A stretch of 64,000 bases of DNA from contig DATJUT010000015.1 of NCBI GenBank assembly GCA_035502185.1, positions 1 through 64,000 of the forward strand, in the 5' to 3' direction. The position numbers and the translations under genes are program-made. This document shows positions 1-7,790 of the stretch, piece after piece. The notes under the pieces are model-generated. The model saw only the letters and a list, made by a program, of their open reading frames with translations, ran no database searches and had not been told where the DNA came from. Position 1 is the stretch's first letter, and each line of letters opens with the position of its first letter. Source of the stretch: Gemmatimonadales bacterium (GTDB lineage: Bacteria; Gemmatimonadota; Gemmatimonadetes; Gemmatimonadales; JACORV01).

Positions 1-278
1 TCCTCGCGCTTGACCAGGATCGGCAGCTCGTTCACCAGGCTCGCCGCCAGGGCGTTCACGCCGGGGCCTCCCACCGCGACGACCGGGCAGAGGTGGAAGA
101 TCCGGTTCTGGGCGAACCAGGCGTCGGACACCACCAGCCCCGAGCGGAACGGCCGGCCTCCGCCCCTCCGGTCGATCTCGGCCTTGAGCCGATAGGCGAG
201 CGGGCGGTCGTTCATCTCGGCGGGCACGTCGATGCCCGTCACGATGAGCACCGTGTCGTCGGTGTCGACGAGCTTCAC
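1..278 (-). CDS. Partial protein of unknown function, cut by left edge
   Basis: A minus-strand reading frame starts with GTG at 278 and runs off the window after about 92 codons. Its GTG overlaps the TGA of the preceding gene (GTGA at 275-278), which supports the start and translational coupling. The visible part reads as a soluble alpha/beta protein: a hydrophobic strand VLIVTGIDV near residue 10, then VVAVGGPGVNALAASL near residue 70, resembling a nucleotide- or substrate-binding glycine loop. I do not recognise the family. No signal peptide is visible. Confidence 0.6.
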   Translation of the reverse strand, partial: MKLVDTDDTVLIVTGIDVPAEMNDRPLAYRLKAEIDRRGGGRPFRSGLVVSDAWFAQNRIFHLCPVVAVGGPGVNALAASLVNELPILVKRE

Positions 279-1186
279 GGCTGCGCCGGCTGCGGGCTGG
301 CTGGCTGGGGTGGCTGGTGCTGCTGCTCGTGCTCCTTCTCCTTGCGCGCCCGGATCTCCCGCACCGCCTCGCGGAAGTCCTCCTCCGTCTGCGCGCGCGC
401 CGCCGCCCGCAGGATGTCGGCCCGCATCGCCATGTAGGCCTGGTTCGCGCGCGCTTGGTCGATGTTGCCCTGCGGCGTCGAGAGGAACGCCAGCACCGCC
501 GTCGGGATCGTGAAGTCGCCCAGGTGGATGCCCTTGGAATCGATTCCGTATGTCTTGCCGCCGACGCGGAAGGTCCAGGGCTTCGACACGTAAGGGTCGG
601 CGTTGGGGTCGGGCGACGGGTTCTTCTCCATCGAGTCCGCCAGCTGCCGCATCCGCACCGCCACGGCCGAGTCGATGCGGATCTCCCGGCTCGCCGTCCC
701 CGCTCCCGCTCCCGTTCCCGTCTCCGGATCCACCCAGGGACGCCCGTCGCCGAACTGCGGCGTGTAGTTGATGACGCCCCGGACGCCGCGCCCCGACCCG
801 GACCGCGGCCTGGCGACCGCCACCACGGCGGTGTCGCGACCGCCGGCGCCGGTCCTCGCGGCCGGCATGCCGCTGTCGGCCGCTGCGGGCGGCGCGAGCA
901 CGGCGGGCGCCGTCACCGCGGTGGCGCGGCCGGCCGCCTCGCCCTCACCCGCGCCGCGCCGGGCGGGTGCCGAGGGCAGGTAGAGGACGATCCGCCGGGT
1001 GCTGTCGCCCGGCTCGGCGCCGGTGAGCACCAGCCGCCCGCGGGACGCCGGGCCCCCGAGGTGCCACGACATGCTCGATTCCACCAGCGCCGTGAGCACC
1101 ACGAAGTGCGCCGCGATGGACGCGACCAGCCACCACCGCGGCCACGCGCCGCCCGTGGGGAGCGTGAACGCTTTACGCTCGCGCAA
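275..1186 (-). CDS. TonB-like membrane-anchored protein of unknown function
   Basis: 303 residues from a TTG start at 1186 that overlaps the end of the upstream aminotransferase gene by 14 bp. One N-terminal membrane helix (about residues 19-37, LVASIAAHFVVLTALV) follows a basic stretch, as in TonB/energy-transducer anchors. A long Ala/Gly/Pro/Arg-rich linker follows, then a region containing FGDGRPWVDP and a Gln/Pro-rich tail. No TonB C-terminal domain is recognisable, so the TonB likeness is limited to the topology. It overlaps the next gene by GTGA. The start is uncertain because no strong Shine-Dalgarno precedes the TTG. Confidence 0.6.
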   Translation of the reverse strand: MRERKAFTLPTGGAWPRWWLVASIAAHFVVLTALVESSMSWHLGGPASRGRLVLTGAEPGDSTRRIVLYLPSAPARRGAGEGEAAGRATAVTAPAVLAPPAAADSGMPAARTGAGGRDTAVVAVARPRSGSGRGVRGVINYTPQFGDGRPWVDPETGTGAGAGTASREIRIDSAVAVRMRQLADSMEKNPSPDPNADPYVSKPWTFRVGGKTYGIDSKGIHLGDFTIPTAVLAFLSTPQGNIDQARANQAYMAMRADILRAAARAQTEEDFREAVREIRARKEKEHEQQHQPPQPASPQPAQP

Positions 1187-2342
1187 GCACCCGACCCATC
1201 CGCTCCGCCGCCTCGACGAGCCGTTCCTCGCCGACGGTGAGCGCGACCCGGAAGTACCCCTCGCCCGACGCGCCGAACCCGCTGCCTGGCATCACGATCA
1301 CGCCTTCCTCCTCCATCGCCATCCGCGCGAACTCCGCCGACTTGAGCCCCTCGGGCAGCGGGACCCACAGGTACAGGGTGGCCCGCGGCGGGGCGACCTC
1401 GAAGCCGGCCGCGGTCAGCGCCTTCACGGCGGCGTCGCGCCGCGCCGCGAACCGCGCCACCGCCTCGCGCGCCACCGCCTCGGCCTGGTCCAGAACCGGG
1501 ACCGCCGCCTTCTGGACCGCGAGGAACGGCCCGGTGTCGTGATACGACTTCACGGTCGTCAGGGCCCCGATCAGCTCGCGGCCGCCCACCGCCCAGCCCA
1601 GCCGCCATCCCGTCATCGTGAAGGTCTTCGAGCACGAGTGGAACTCGACCGCCACCTCGCGCGCGCCCTCGATCTCGAAGATGCTCGGCGCCCGGTATCC
1701 GTCGTAGGTGATCTCGACGTAGGGGTTGTCGTACGCCAGGACGATGCCGTGCTCGCGGCACACCGCCACCGTCCGCTCCAGGTAGTCGAGCGGCGCGACC
1801 GCTGCCGTCGGGTTGTTGGGATAGTTCAGGTAGACCAGGCTCACGCGGCGCAGCACGTCGCGCGGCAGCTCGCCCAGCTCGACCAGGAAGTCCGCGTCCG
1901 CGCGCAGGGGCGCGACGTGCGCCTGGCCACCCGACGCGATGGCCCCGCCGATGTAGCACTGGTAGCCCGGCTCCGGCACCACGACGACGTCACCGGGATT
2001 CGTGGTGGCCAGCGCGAAGTGGGCCAGGCCCTCCTTCGAGCCGAGGAGCGGCAGCACCTCCGTCATCGGGTCGAACGCCGTGCCGAAGCGGCGCCGGTGG
2101 TACCGCACCACCGCCTCGCGGAACGCCGGCAGGCCGAGCTGGAAGCCGTACTTGTGCATCGCCGGGTCGCGCAGCGCATCGGTCAGCGCCTCGAGCGCGA
2201 GCGCCGGCGGCGGCTCGACGGGGTCGCCCGCGCCCACGTCGATCACGTCCACGCCCCTGGCGATCAGCTCGCGCTTCAGGCGCGGAATGTGAGCCAGCGG
2301 ATAACCCGGAAACATCCCCACGCGCCTGGCGATGTGCGCCAC
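1173..2342 (-). CDS. Class I/II PLP aminotransferase (DapL/AspC-like)
   Basis: 389-residue fold-type I aminotransferase. The pyridoxal-phosphate lysine is K239 in HSCSKTFTMTGWRLGW; other family marks are the N-terminal VDVIDVGAGDP, YPNNPTA near residue 174 and YDNPYVEI near 205. The glycine-rich start and GDP motif match LL-diaminopimelate/aspartate-type aminotransferases, which move an amino group between an amino acid and a 2-oxo acid; the exact substrate cannot be read here. GTG at 2342 was chosen because GGGGAG lies about 7 nt upstream and VAHIARRVGMFPGYPLAHI aligns with family N-termini; the alternative is ATG at 2315. It is divergent from the histidine kinase gene and overlaps the downstream TonB-like gene. 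Confidence 0.85.
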   Translation of the reverse strand: MAHIARRVGMFPGYPLAHIPRLKRELIARGVDVIDVGAGDPVEPPPALALEALTDALRDPAMHKYGFQLGLPAFREAVVRYHRRRFGTAFDPMTEVLPLLGSKEGLAHFALATTNPGDVVVVPEPGYQCYIGGAIASGGQAHVAPLRADADFLVELGELPRDVLRRVSLVYLNYPNNPTAAVAPLDYLERTVAVCREHGIVLAYDNPYVEITYDGYRAPSIFEIEGAREVAVEFHSCSKTFTMTGWRLGWAVGGRELIGALTTVKSYHDTGPFLAVQKAAVPVLDQAEAVAREAVARFAARRDAAVKALTAAGFEVAPPRATLYLWVPLPEGLKSAEFARMAMEEEGVIVMPGSGFGASGEGYFRVALTVGEERLVEAAERMGRVLARA

Positions 2343-2554
2343 GAGTCGTCTCCCCGTCCCGCGAAGGTCGGCTGCGGGGGCGGCCGGCTGACGCTCCCAC
2401 GCGCCCCGGCCGCGCAGACCTTGATACCCCGCTGCTCTGCAAATGTACGGCCTCGAGCCGCAACCCAAAACCCGGTCGTCCGCGGCGCTTGCGCGGACCC
2501 CTGCAATTACCGCATCTTGGCGTCGCATTGCCACCAGCCTTGCGGCGATCACCC

Positions 2555-4351
2555 ATGGCTCCAGAGGCAGACGCGACCCGGCCACCCCCGCTCGCCCGCG
2601 CCTTCGCGGCGCTCGTGGCGGCCGTTCTCGCGGTCACGTTCGCCGTGCCGTACCTGCTGCCGCACGCCTCCGCCCTCGCCGTCGCCGCGATCGACGCCGC
2701 CATCGTCGCGACCGTGGCGGCGGGGCTCGCCTGGCGGCTGATCGTCCGCCCCCTCGGCGCGGCCGCCGTCGCCGGCCACGCCGACGCGGGACCGCGGCGG
2801 GCGGCCGAGCAGGCCCTGCGCGACTCCGAGGAGCGCTACCGCCTCCTGTTCGACGCCAATCCGACGCCGTTGTATCTGTTCGACCCCGTGACGCTGCGGT
2901 TTCTGGCGGTCAACGAGGCGGCGATCCGCCAGTACGGCTTCACGCGCGAGGAGTTCCAGCGGATGACCGTGGTCGAGCTCCGGCCGGCCGAAGACGTGCC
3001 GGCGCTGATGGAGCACTTCGCGGCGCCCGCCGCCGACGGGGTGCGCCGGGGGCGGTTCCGGCACCGGCGCAAGGACGGCACCGTGTTCGAGGTGGACGTG
3101 GTCGCCCACGCCATGGACGTCGGGGGGACGTCGACCCGGCTGGTGATCGCCACCGACGTGAGTGAGCGCACCGACCTCGAGCGCCAGCTGCGCCAGGCGC
3201 AGAAGATGGAGGCGGTCGGCCAGCTCGCGGGCGGGATGGCGCACGACTTCAACAACCTGCTCAGCACCATCCTGACCACGGCCGAGTTGATGGGGGGTGA
3301 GCTGCCGGCGGATTCGGCGCTCCGCGACGACCTCGAGACCATCCGCACCGCGGCCGGCCACGGCGCGACCCTCACCGCCAAGCTGCTCGCGTTCAGCCGC
3401 CGCAAGACGCTCGAGTACCAGACCCTGGCGGTGGACGAGCTGCTCGCGGACTTCGGGCGGGTGGTGCGCCGCCTGATCCCGGAGAGCATCGAGCTGACGC
3501 TCGCGCTGGGCGCCGCCCAGGCGCGGATTCACGCCGACCCGGGGGCGGTGGAGCAGATCGTGATGAACCTGGTCACCAACGCGCGCGACGCGATGCCGGG
3601 TGGCGGCACCCTCACGATCGCCACCGCGCGCACGACCATGGACGAGGACTTCACCCAGAGCCACGCCGGGACGCGCCCGGGCGACTACGTCGTGCTGTCG
3701 GTCCGGGACACCGGGGCCGGCATGGACACGGACACGCTGCGCAAGGTGTTCGAGCCCTTCTTCACCACCAAGCCGGTGGGCGTGGGCACGGGGCTCGGGA
3801 TGTCAATGGTGTACGGGCTGGTGAAGCAGCACCAGGGATACGTGGACGTGGCGAGCCGCGCCGGCTCCGGCACCACGGTGACCGTCTATCTGCCCGTGGT
3901 CGAGGGGGCCGTGGCGCCGGCGGCGGCCGAGGAGCCCGCGCGCGCGGGGGCCAGCGCGGGCGAGACGATCCTCCTGGTCGAGGACGAGCCGGCCCTCCGG
4001 CGCGCCGCGACGCGGGTGCTCGCCAAGTCCGGCTACCGCGTCCTCACGGCGGGGGACGGCCGCGACGCGATCGACCTCCTGGAGCACGAGCCGCGCGTGG
4101 ACCTGGTCATCACGGACGTGGTGATGCCGCGGCTCGGGGGGAACGAGCTGATCCGCGAGCTGCGGGAGCGCGGCCGCCACGTGCGGGTGCTGTTCACCAG
4201 CGGCTACCCGGGCCGGGGAGACGAGCGGGAGGAGATGGAGCCCGGGTTCCCGTTCCTCACCAAGCCGTGGACGATCCCGGAGCTGCTGGGCGCGGTCCGC
4301 GCGGCGCTCGACGCGCCGGCGCCCGGCGCGGCTAGCGCACCGCGGACCTGA
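2555..4351 (+). CDS. Hybrid PAS histidine kinase with receiver domain
   Basis: 598 residues. Two membrane helices (about 15-36 and 40-64) are followed by a PAS domain (about 91-205), a HisKA domain with phospho-acceptor H230 in GGMAHDFNNLLS, a HATPase domain (N-box NLVTNARDAM at 339, G1 box DTGAGMD at 385, G2 box GTGLGMSMVYG at 411) and a C-terminal receiver with acceptor D521 (ITDVVMP) and conserved K570. It is likely an inner-membrane sensor that autophosphorylates and passes phosphate to its own receiver. There is no DNA-binding output domain and no adjacent response regulator, so its partner is elsewhere. ATG at 2555 is the first plausible start. It converges on the FAH gene with a 20-bp overlap. 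Confidence 0.92.
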   Translation: MAPEADATRPPPLARAFAALVAAVLAVTFAVPYLLPHASALAVAAIDAAIVATVAAGLAWRLIVRPLGAAAVAGHADAGPRRAAEQALRDSEERYRLLFDANPTPLYLFDPVTLRFLAVNEAAIRQYGFTREEFQRMTVVELRPAEDVPALMEHFAAPAADGVRRGRFRHRRKDGTVFEVDVVAHAMDVGGTSTRLVIATDVSERTDLERQLRQAQKMEAVGQLAGGMAHDFNNLLSTILTTAELMGGELPADSALRDDLETIRTAAGHGATLTAKLLAFSRRKTLEYQTLAVDELLADFGRVVRRLIPESIELTLALGAAQARIHADPGAVEQIVMNLVTNARDAMPGGGTLTIATARTTMDEDFTQSHAGTRPGDYVVLSVRDTGAGMDTDTLRKVFEPFFTTKPVGVGTGLGMSMVYGLVKQHQGYVDVASRAGSGTTVTVYLPVVEGAVAPAAAEEPARAGASAGETILLVEDEPALRRAATRVLAKSGYRVLTAGDGRDAIDLLEHEPRVDLVITDVVMPRLGGNELIRELRERGRHVRVLFTSGYPGRGDEREEMEPGFPFLTKPWTIPELLGAVRAALDAPAPGAASAPRT

Positions 4352-4958
4352 CCGGGTTCCGCAGCACCCCCACGCCCCCGACCTCCACCTCGACGACGTC
4401 GCCGTCGGCCAGCGGGCCCACGCCGCCCGGCGTGCCGGTGGCGACGAGGTCGCCCGGCTCGAGTGTCATCACCTGCGAGATGTAGGCGACGAGATCCGCG
4501 ATGCCGAAGACCATCTCGGCCGAGCGGCCCCGCTGACGCTCGACGCCGTTGACGCGGCACCGCACCTCGAGGCCCGCCAGGTCGAAGTCCGCCGCCACCA
4601 CGAGCAGCCGCGGGCCGACCGGGCAGAAGGTGTCAAATCCCTTGGCGCGGGTCCACTGGCCGTCGGCGTTCTGGAGATCGCGCGCCGTCACGTCGTTGAC
4701 GCAGGTCACGCCGGCGATGGCGGCGCGCGCCGCGGCCGGGCTCCCCCGGCACAGCCGCGACCCGATCACCACCCCGATCTCGCCTTCGTGCTCGACCTGG
4801 CGCGACGCGTCCGGCAGGACGATCGCCTCGCCGTCGCCGATGACGGCCGACGGCGGCTTGAGAAACAGCAGCGGCCGAGCGGGCACCGCATTGCCGAGCT
4901 CCGCGGCGTGCGCGGGGTAGTTGCGGCCCACACAGACGATCTTGCCGGGTCGTTTCAC
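4332..4958 (-). CDS. Fumarylacetoacetate hydrolase (FAH) family protein
   Basis: 208 residues, the size of the single FAH catalytic domain. It shows KIVCVGRNYPAHAAELG at the start, metal-ligand candidates E58 and E60 in HEGEIGVVIG and D89 in CVNDVTARDLQ, the loop AKGFDTFCPVGP near 105 and TGTPGGVGP near 175. Members cleave or isomerise acylpyruvate-type diketoacids with Mg2+; the substrate is not predictable. It is probably cytoplasmic. The GTG start at 4958 directly abuts the GTGAG repeat element, whose unit GAGGGGTGAG sits where a ribosome-binding site should be. It converges with the kinase gene. Confidence 0.87.
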   Translation of the reverse strand: MKRPGKIVCVGRNYPAHAAELGNAVPARPLLFLKPPSAVIGDGEAIVLPDASRQVEHEGEIGVVIGSRLCRGSPAAARAAIAGVTCVNDVTARDLQNADGQWTRAKGFDTFCPVGPRLLVVAADFDLAGLEVRCRVNGVERQRGRSAEMVFGIADLVAYISQVMTLEPGDLVATGTPGGVGPLADGDVVEVEVGGVGVLRNPVRSAVR

Positions 4959-5222
4959 GTCTCACCCCTCACGGCTGGAAGCGAGAGCAGTGAGCGGTGA
5001 GGGGTGAGAGGTTCAGGTGAGAAGTGAGAAGCAACGACGTGAGCGGTTCAGGTGAGGGGTCAGAAGCAACGACGTGAGAGGTGAGACGCGAAAGGCGTGA
5101 GAAGTCGCCGACCCCGCCCTCTCACGCATCACCGCCTCTCACTTCTCACCTCTCACTGTCCCCTCGCACTTCTCCCCCCTCACTTTCCCTTCTCACCTCT
5201 CACCTCTCACGCCCTCCACACC
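4956..5222. repeat. GTGAG palindromic element, copy 1
   Basis: About 250 bp made of GTGAGAGG/GTGAGAAG/GTGAGGGG-like units on one side (about 4990-5105) followed by reverse-complement units CTCTCAC/CTTCTCAC/CACCTCTCAC (about 5118-5212). Internal direct repeats include AAGCAACGACGTGAG (twice) and GGTTCAGGTGAG (twice). The two halves could pair into a long imperfect hairpin. The left end forms the ribosome-binding region of the FAH gene; the right end supplies the last codons of the DinG-like gene. The same motif family occurs near 51.6 kb and 54.5 kb. Confidence 0.85.
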
Positions 5223-7790
5223 ATGCAGCTCAAAGAACTCCTCGATCTCACCTCTCAACTGGTCCCACGGCCCAATCACCCGCGCCGCCTCCGGCAGCCC
5301 CTCCAGCAACGCCCCCCCGTACCGCTTGCGCAACACCCGGGGATCCAGCAGCACCACCACGCCCACGTCGCTCCGCGAGCGGATCAGCCGCCCGAACCCC
5401 TGCTTGAGCTTGAGCCCCGCGAGCGGCACCAGGTACTCGTTGAACGGGTCGCCGCCCGCGGCCTGGATCACCTCGCACCGCGCGGCGGTGAGCGGCTCGG
5501 TGGGCACGCGGAACGGGAGCTTGGCCAGGAGCAGCGCGCGCAGGGCGAAGCCGGGCACGTCCACGCCCTCCCAGAACGAGTCGGTGCCGAGCAGGATCGC
5601 CGAGCCGGCGTCGCGAAACCGGCGCAGCAGCTGGTCGCGGGGCGCATCGCCCTGGACCAGCAGGGGCCAGCGGCCCGCCACGTCGGCGCGGCGCCGGAGC
5701 GCAGCCGCGGTCTCGCGCAGCGCGCGGTGGCTGGTGAACAGCACGAACAGGCCGCCGTCGGAGGCGCGCGCGAGGTCCGCCGCGATCTCGGCCACCCGGG
5801 CGCCGTGGGCCTCCACGTCGTCGCGCGGCTCGGGGACGTCGTCGGGAATGGCGAACAGGCACTGGTCGCGGTAGTTGAACGGCGAGGGGAGCACCTCGCG
5901 CGCGCCGGCGCACGCCGGCGGCCGGTCGATCCCCAGCCGTCCCGCCAGGAACTCGAACGACCCGCTGGTCGCCAGGGTCGCGCTGGTCAGCACCACGGTC
6001 TCGACGCGGTCGAACAGCAGCTCCCTGAGGATCGGCGCGAGCTCGAGCGGCACCGCCGCCAGCGCCACGTGCGTGCCGCCGCGGCGCTCGATCCACCGCA
6101 CCAGCGACGCGCCCGGCGGCGGCCGCAGCGCGGTGCGGAGTGCGTCCCGCGCGCCCTCGAGGCGGCCGGCGATGCCCTTGAGCTCGCCCAGCAGCGACTG
6201 GATGCGGTCCGACGGCTCGGCCTCGCCGGCGAGCCGGTCCGTCAGCGCCAGCAGCGCTTCCCGCAGCAGGCCGAGCGCGCCGCCGAGCCCGTCGAGCGCG
6301 TCGCCGAGACCGGCCGTCCAGACGGGATCGTCGGCGAAGTCGTCCGCGAGCCGCACGACGTTGTCCGTGCGGCCGGCGAGGAAGGCGTCGAGCAGCCGGA
6401 ACAGCGCCTCCGCGGTGCGGCGCGCGTCGGCGAGCGCGGGCGCGACCCGGGCCTCGAGCACCTCCGTCGCCGCCTCGCGCAGCAGCTCGCCGGCGTCCGT
6501 GGCGAGCGCGCCCCGCAGCGCGGGCAGCACGCCGCGGCTGCCGCGCTCGAGCCTGGACAGCAGCCGCTCGACGCCGCGGGAGGTGACCTGCGCCCCCAGG
6601 TGCTCGCCGGCCGTATCCTCGAGGTGGTGCGCCTCGTCCACCACGACCCGCCGGTACGGCGGCAGCACGGCCGCTTCCAGCCAGTTGCCCGCCGCGCCGC
6701 GCACCGCCAGGTCGCTGGCCAGGAGGTGGTGGTTCACGACCACCACGTCCGCGTCCGCCGCCGCGCGGCGGGACGCGAACACGAAGCACCGCTCGAAATG
6801 CGGGCACCGCAGCCGGGTGCACAGGTCCGACTCGGCCGCCACCTCGTCCCACAGCTCCGGGCTGGGCGTGAAGCTGAGGTCCGACAGGCTGCCGTCGGCG
6901 GTGTGCGAGGCCCATTTCCCGATGGCCTCCAGCTCGTCGCGGCGGTCGGGCTCGAGCAGCGTGCCCACGCTGCGCGCCGCCTGCTCGAGCCGGCTCAGGC
7001 ACACGTAGTTGCGCCAACCCTTGAGCAGCGCGAAGCGCACCGGGCGGTCCGCGGTCCCCAGCGCGCGCCCCAGCAGCGGCAGGTCCTTCCCCACCAGCTG
7101 CTCCTGCAGGTTGATCGTGTTGGTCGAGACGATGGTGCGCTCGCCGTTCGCCACGGCCCACTGGATGGCGGGCACCAGGTAGGCGAAGCTCTTCCCGACG
7201 CCGGTGCCGGCCTCGAGCAGCGCCACCCCGCCCTCGTTGTAGGTGTCGGCCACGTAGGCGGCCATGTCGCGCTGGCTCTGGCGGTCCTCGTGGAAGCCGA
7301 GCGCGCCCGCGACGGGGCCGCCGGGCGCGAGCAGCGCCGCGACCGCCACCGGGTCCAGCGCCTCCGTGGTGCGCGGCTTGGGGACCTCCACCACGACGTA
7401 CAGCGCCGTGGCCCCGTTGTCCACGATCCCGAAGCCCACGCCGCCGTCGTGGAGGCGCACCGCCACGTCGAGGTCGGCGTTGGACGGCTCGAGGAGCCCG
7501 CTGGGGTGGTTGTGCAGCACCATCTGGCCGCGCGCCGCCACCCCCGGCAGGGCGAGCACCGAGTCCACCGTGCCGCGCGCCACCGGCTCCGCGCGGACCA
7601 CGGTGCCGTCGGGCGCCAGGTCGGCGACGAACGACACCTCGCGGCCGCCGGCCGAGGCGATCGCCTGCGCGATCGCCTCGCGGGCGGCGGCGCCGAGCCG
7701 CCCGCCGGTGGCACGCGGGCCCGGGCCGGATCGAGCGGGCGGCGCGGCGGACGCCTCCGCTACCCGTCCGCTTTCGTCCGGCGCGGTCAC
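5193..7790 (-). CDS. RadC/JAB-domain fused to DinG-like DNA helicase
   Basis: 865 residues. The N-terminal domain (about 48-137) is RadC/JAB-like: HNHPSG at 93-98 followed by PSNAD gives the HxH-x7-S-x2-D metal motif. The rest is an XPD/DinG superfamily 2 helicase: Walker A LEAGTGVGKS at 192-201, cysteines C264, C324, C329 and C335 spaced for a 4Fe-4S cluster, DEAH at 385-388, and a C-terminal helicase domain with FWEGVD and QGFGRLIRS. It should unwind 5'-overhang or R-/D-loop DNA with ATP. GTG at 7790 overlaps the upstream TGA as GTGA. The C-terminal tail GVEGVRGER is encoded by the flanking GTGAG repeat. DinG proteins may instead carry an exonuclease at the N-terminus; the JAB domain here is unusual. 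Confidence 0.88.
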   Translation of the reverse strand: MTAPDESGRVAEASAAPPARSGPGPRATGGRLGAAAREAIAQAIASAGGREVSFVADLAPDGTVVRAEPVARGTVDSVLALPGVAARGQMVLHNHPSGLLEPSNADLDVAVRLHDGGVGFGIVDNGATALYVVVEVPKPRTTEALDPVAVAALLAPGGPVAGALGFHEDRQSQRDMAAYVADTYNEGGVALLEAGTGVGKSFAYLVPAIQWAVANGERTIVSTNTINLQEQLVGKDLPLLGRALGTADRPVRFALLKGWRNYVCLSRLEQAARSVGTLLEPDRRDELEAIGKWASHTADGSLSDLSFTPSPELWDEVAAESDLCTRLRCPHFERCFVFASRRAAADADVVVVNHHLLASDLAVRGAAGNWLEAAVLPPYRRVVVDEAHHLEDTAGEHLGAQVTSRGVERLLSRLERGSRGVLPALRGALATDAGELLREAATEVLEARVAPALADARRTAEALFRLLDAFLAGRTDNVVRLADDFADDPVWTAGLGDALDGLGGALGLLREALLALTDRLAGEAEPSDRIQSLLGELKGIAGRLEGARDALRTALRPPPGASLVRWIERRGGTHVALAAVPLELAPILRELLFDRVETVVLTSATLATSGSFEFLAGRLGIDRPPACAGAREVLPSPFNYRDQCLFAIPDDVPEPRDDVEAHGARVAEIAADLARASDGGLFVLFTSHRALRETAAALRRRADVAGRWPLLVQGDAPRDQLLRRFRDAGSAILLGTDSFWEGVDVPGFALRALLLAKLPFRVPTEPLTAARCEVIQAAGGDPFNEYLVPLAGLKLKQGFGRLIRSRSDVGVVVLLDPRVLRKRYGGALLEGLPEAARVIGPWDQLRGEIEEFFELHGVEGVRGER

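Noticed and set aside
698-733. Simple CCCGTTCCCGCT-type repeat inside the TonB-like gene
   Set aside because: It encodes a Gly/Thr/Ala linker and is likely ordinary low-complexity coding sequence.
999-2741. Long open frame antisense to the aminotransferase and kinase genes
   Set aside because: It is Arg/Pro/Ala-rich with no family motif and lies opposite clear enzymes; high GC makes such frames common.
4956-5222. CRISPR array
   Set aside because: The units are degenerate, lack regular spacers and reverse direction mid-way; no cas genes are in the window.
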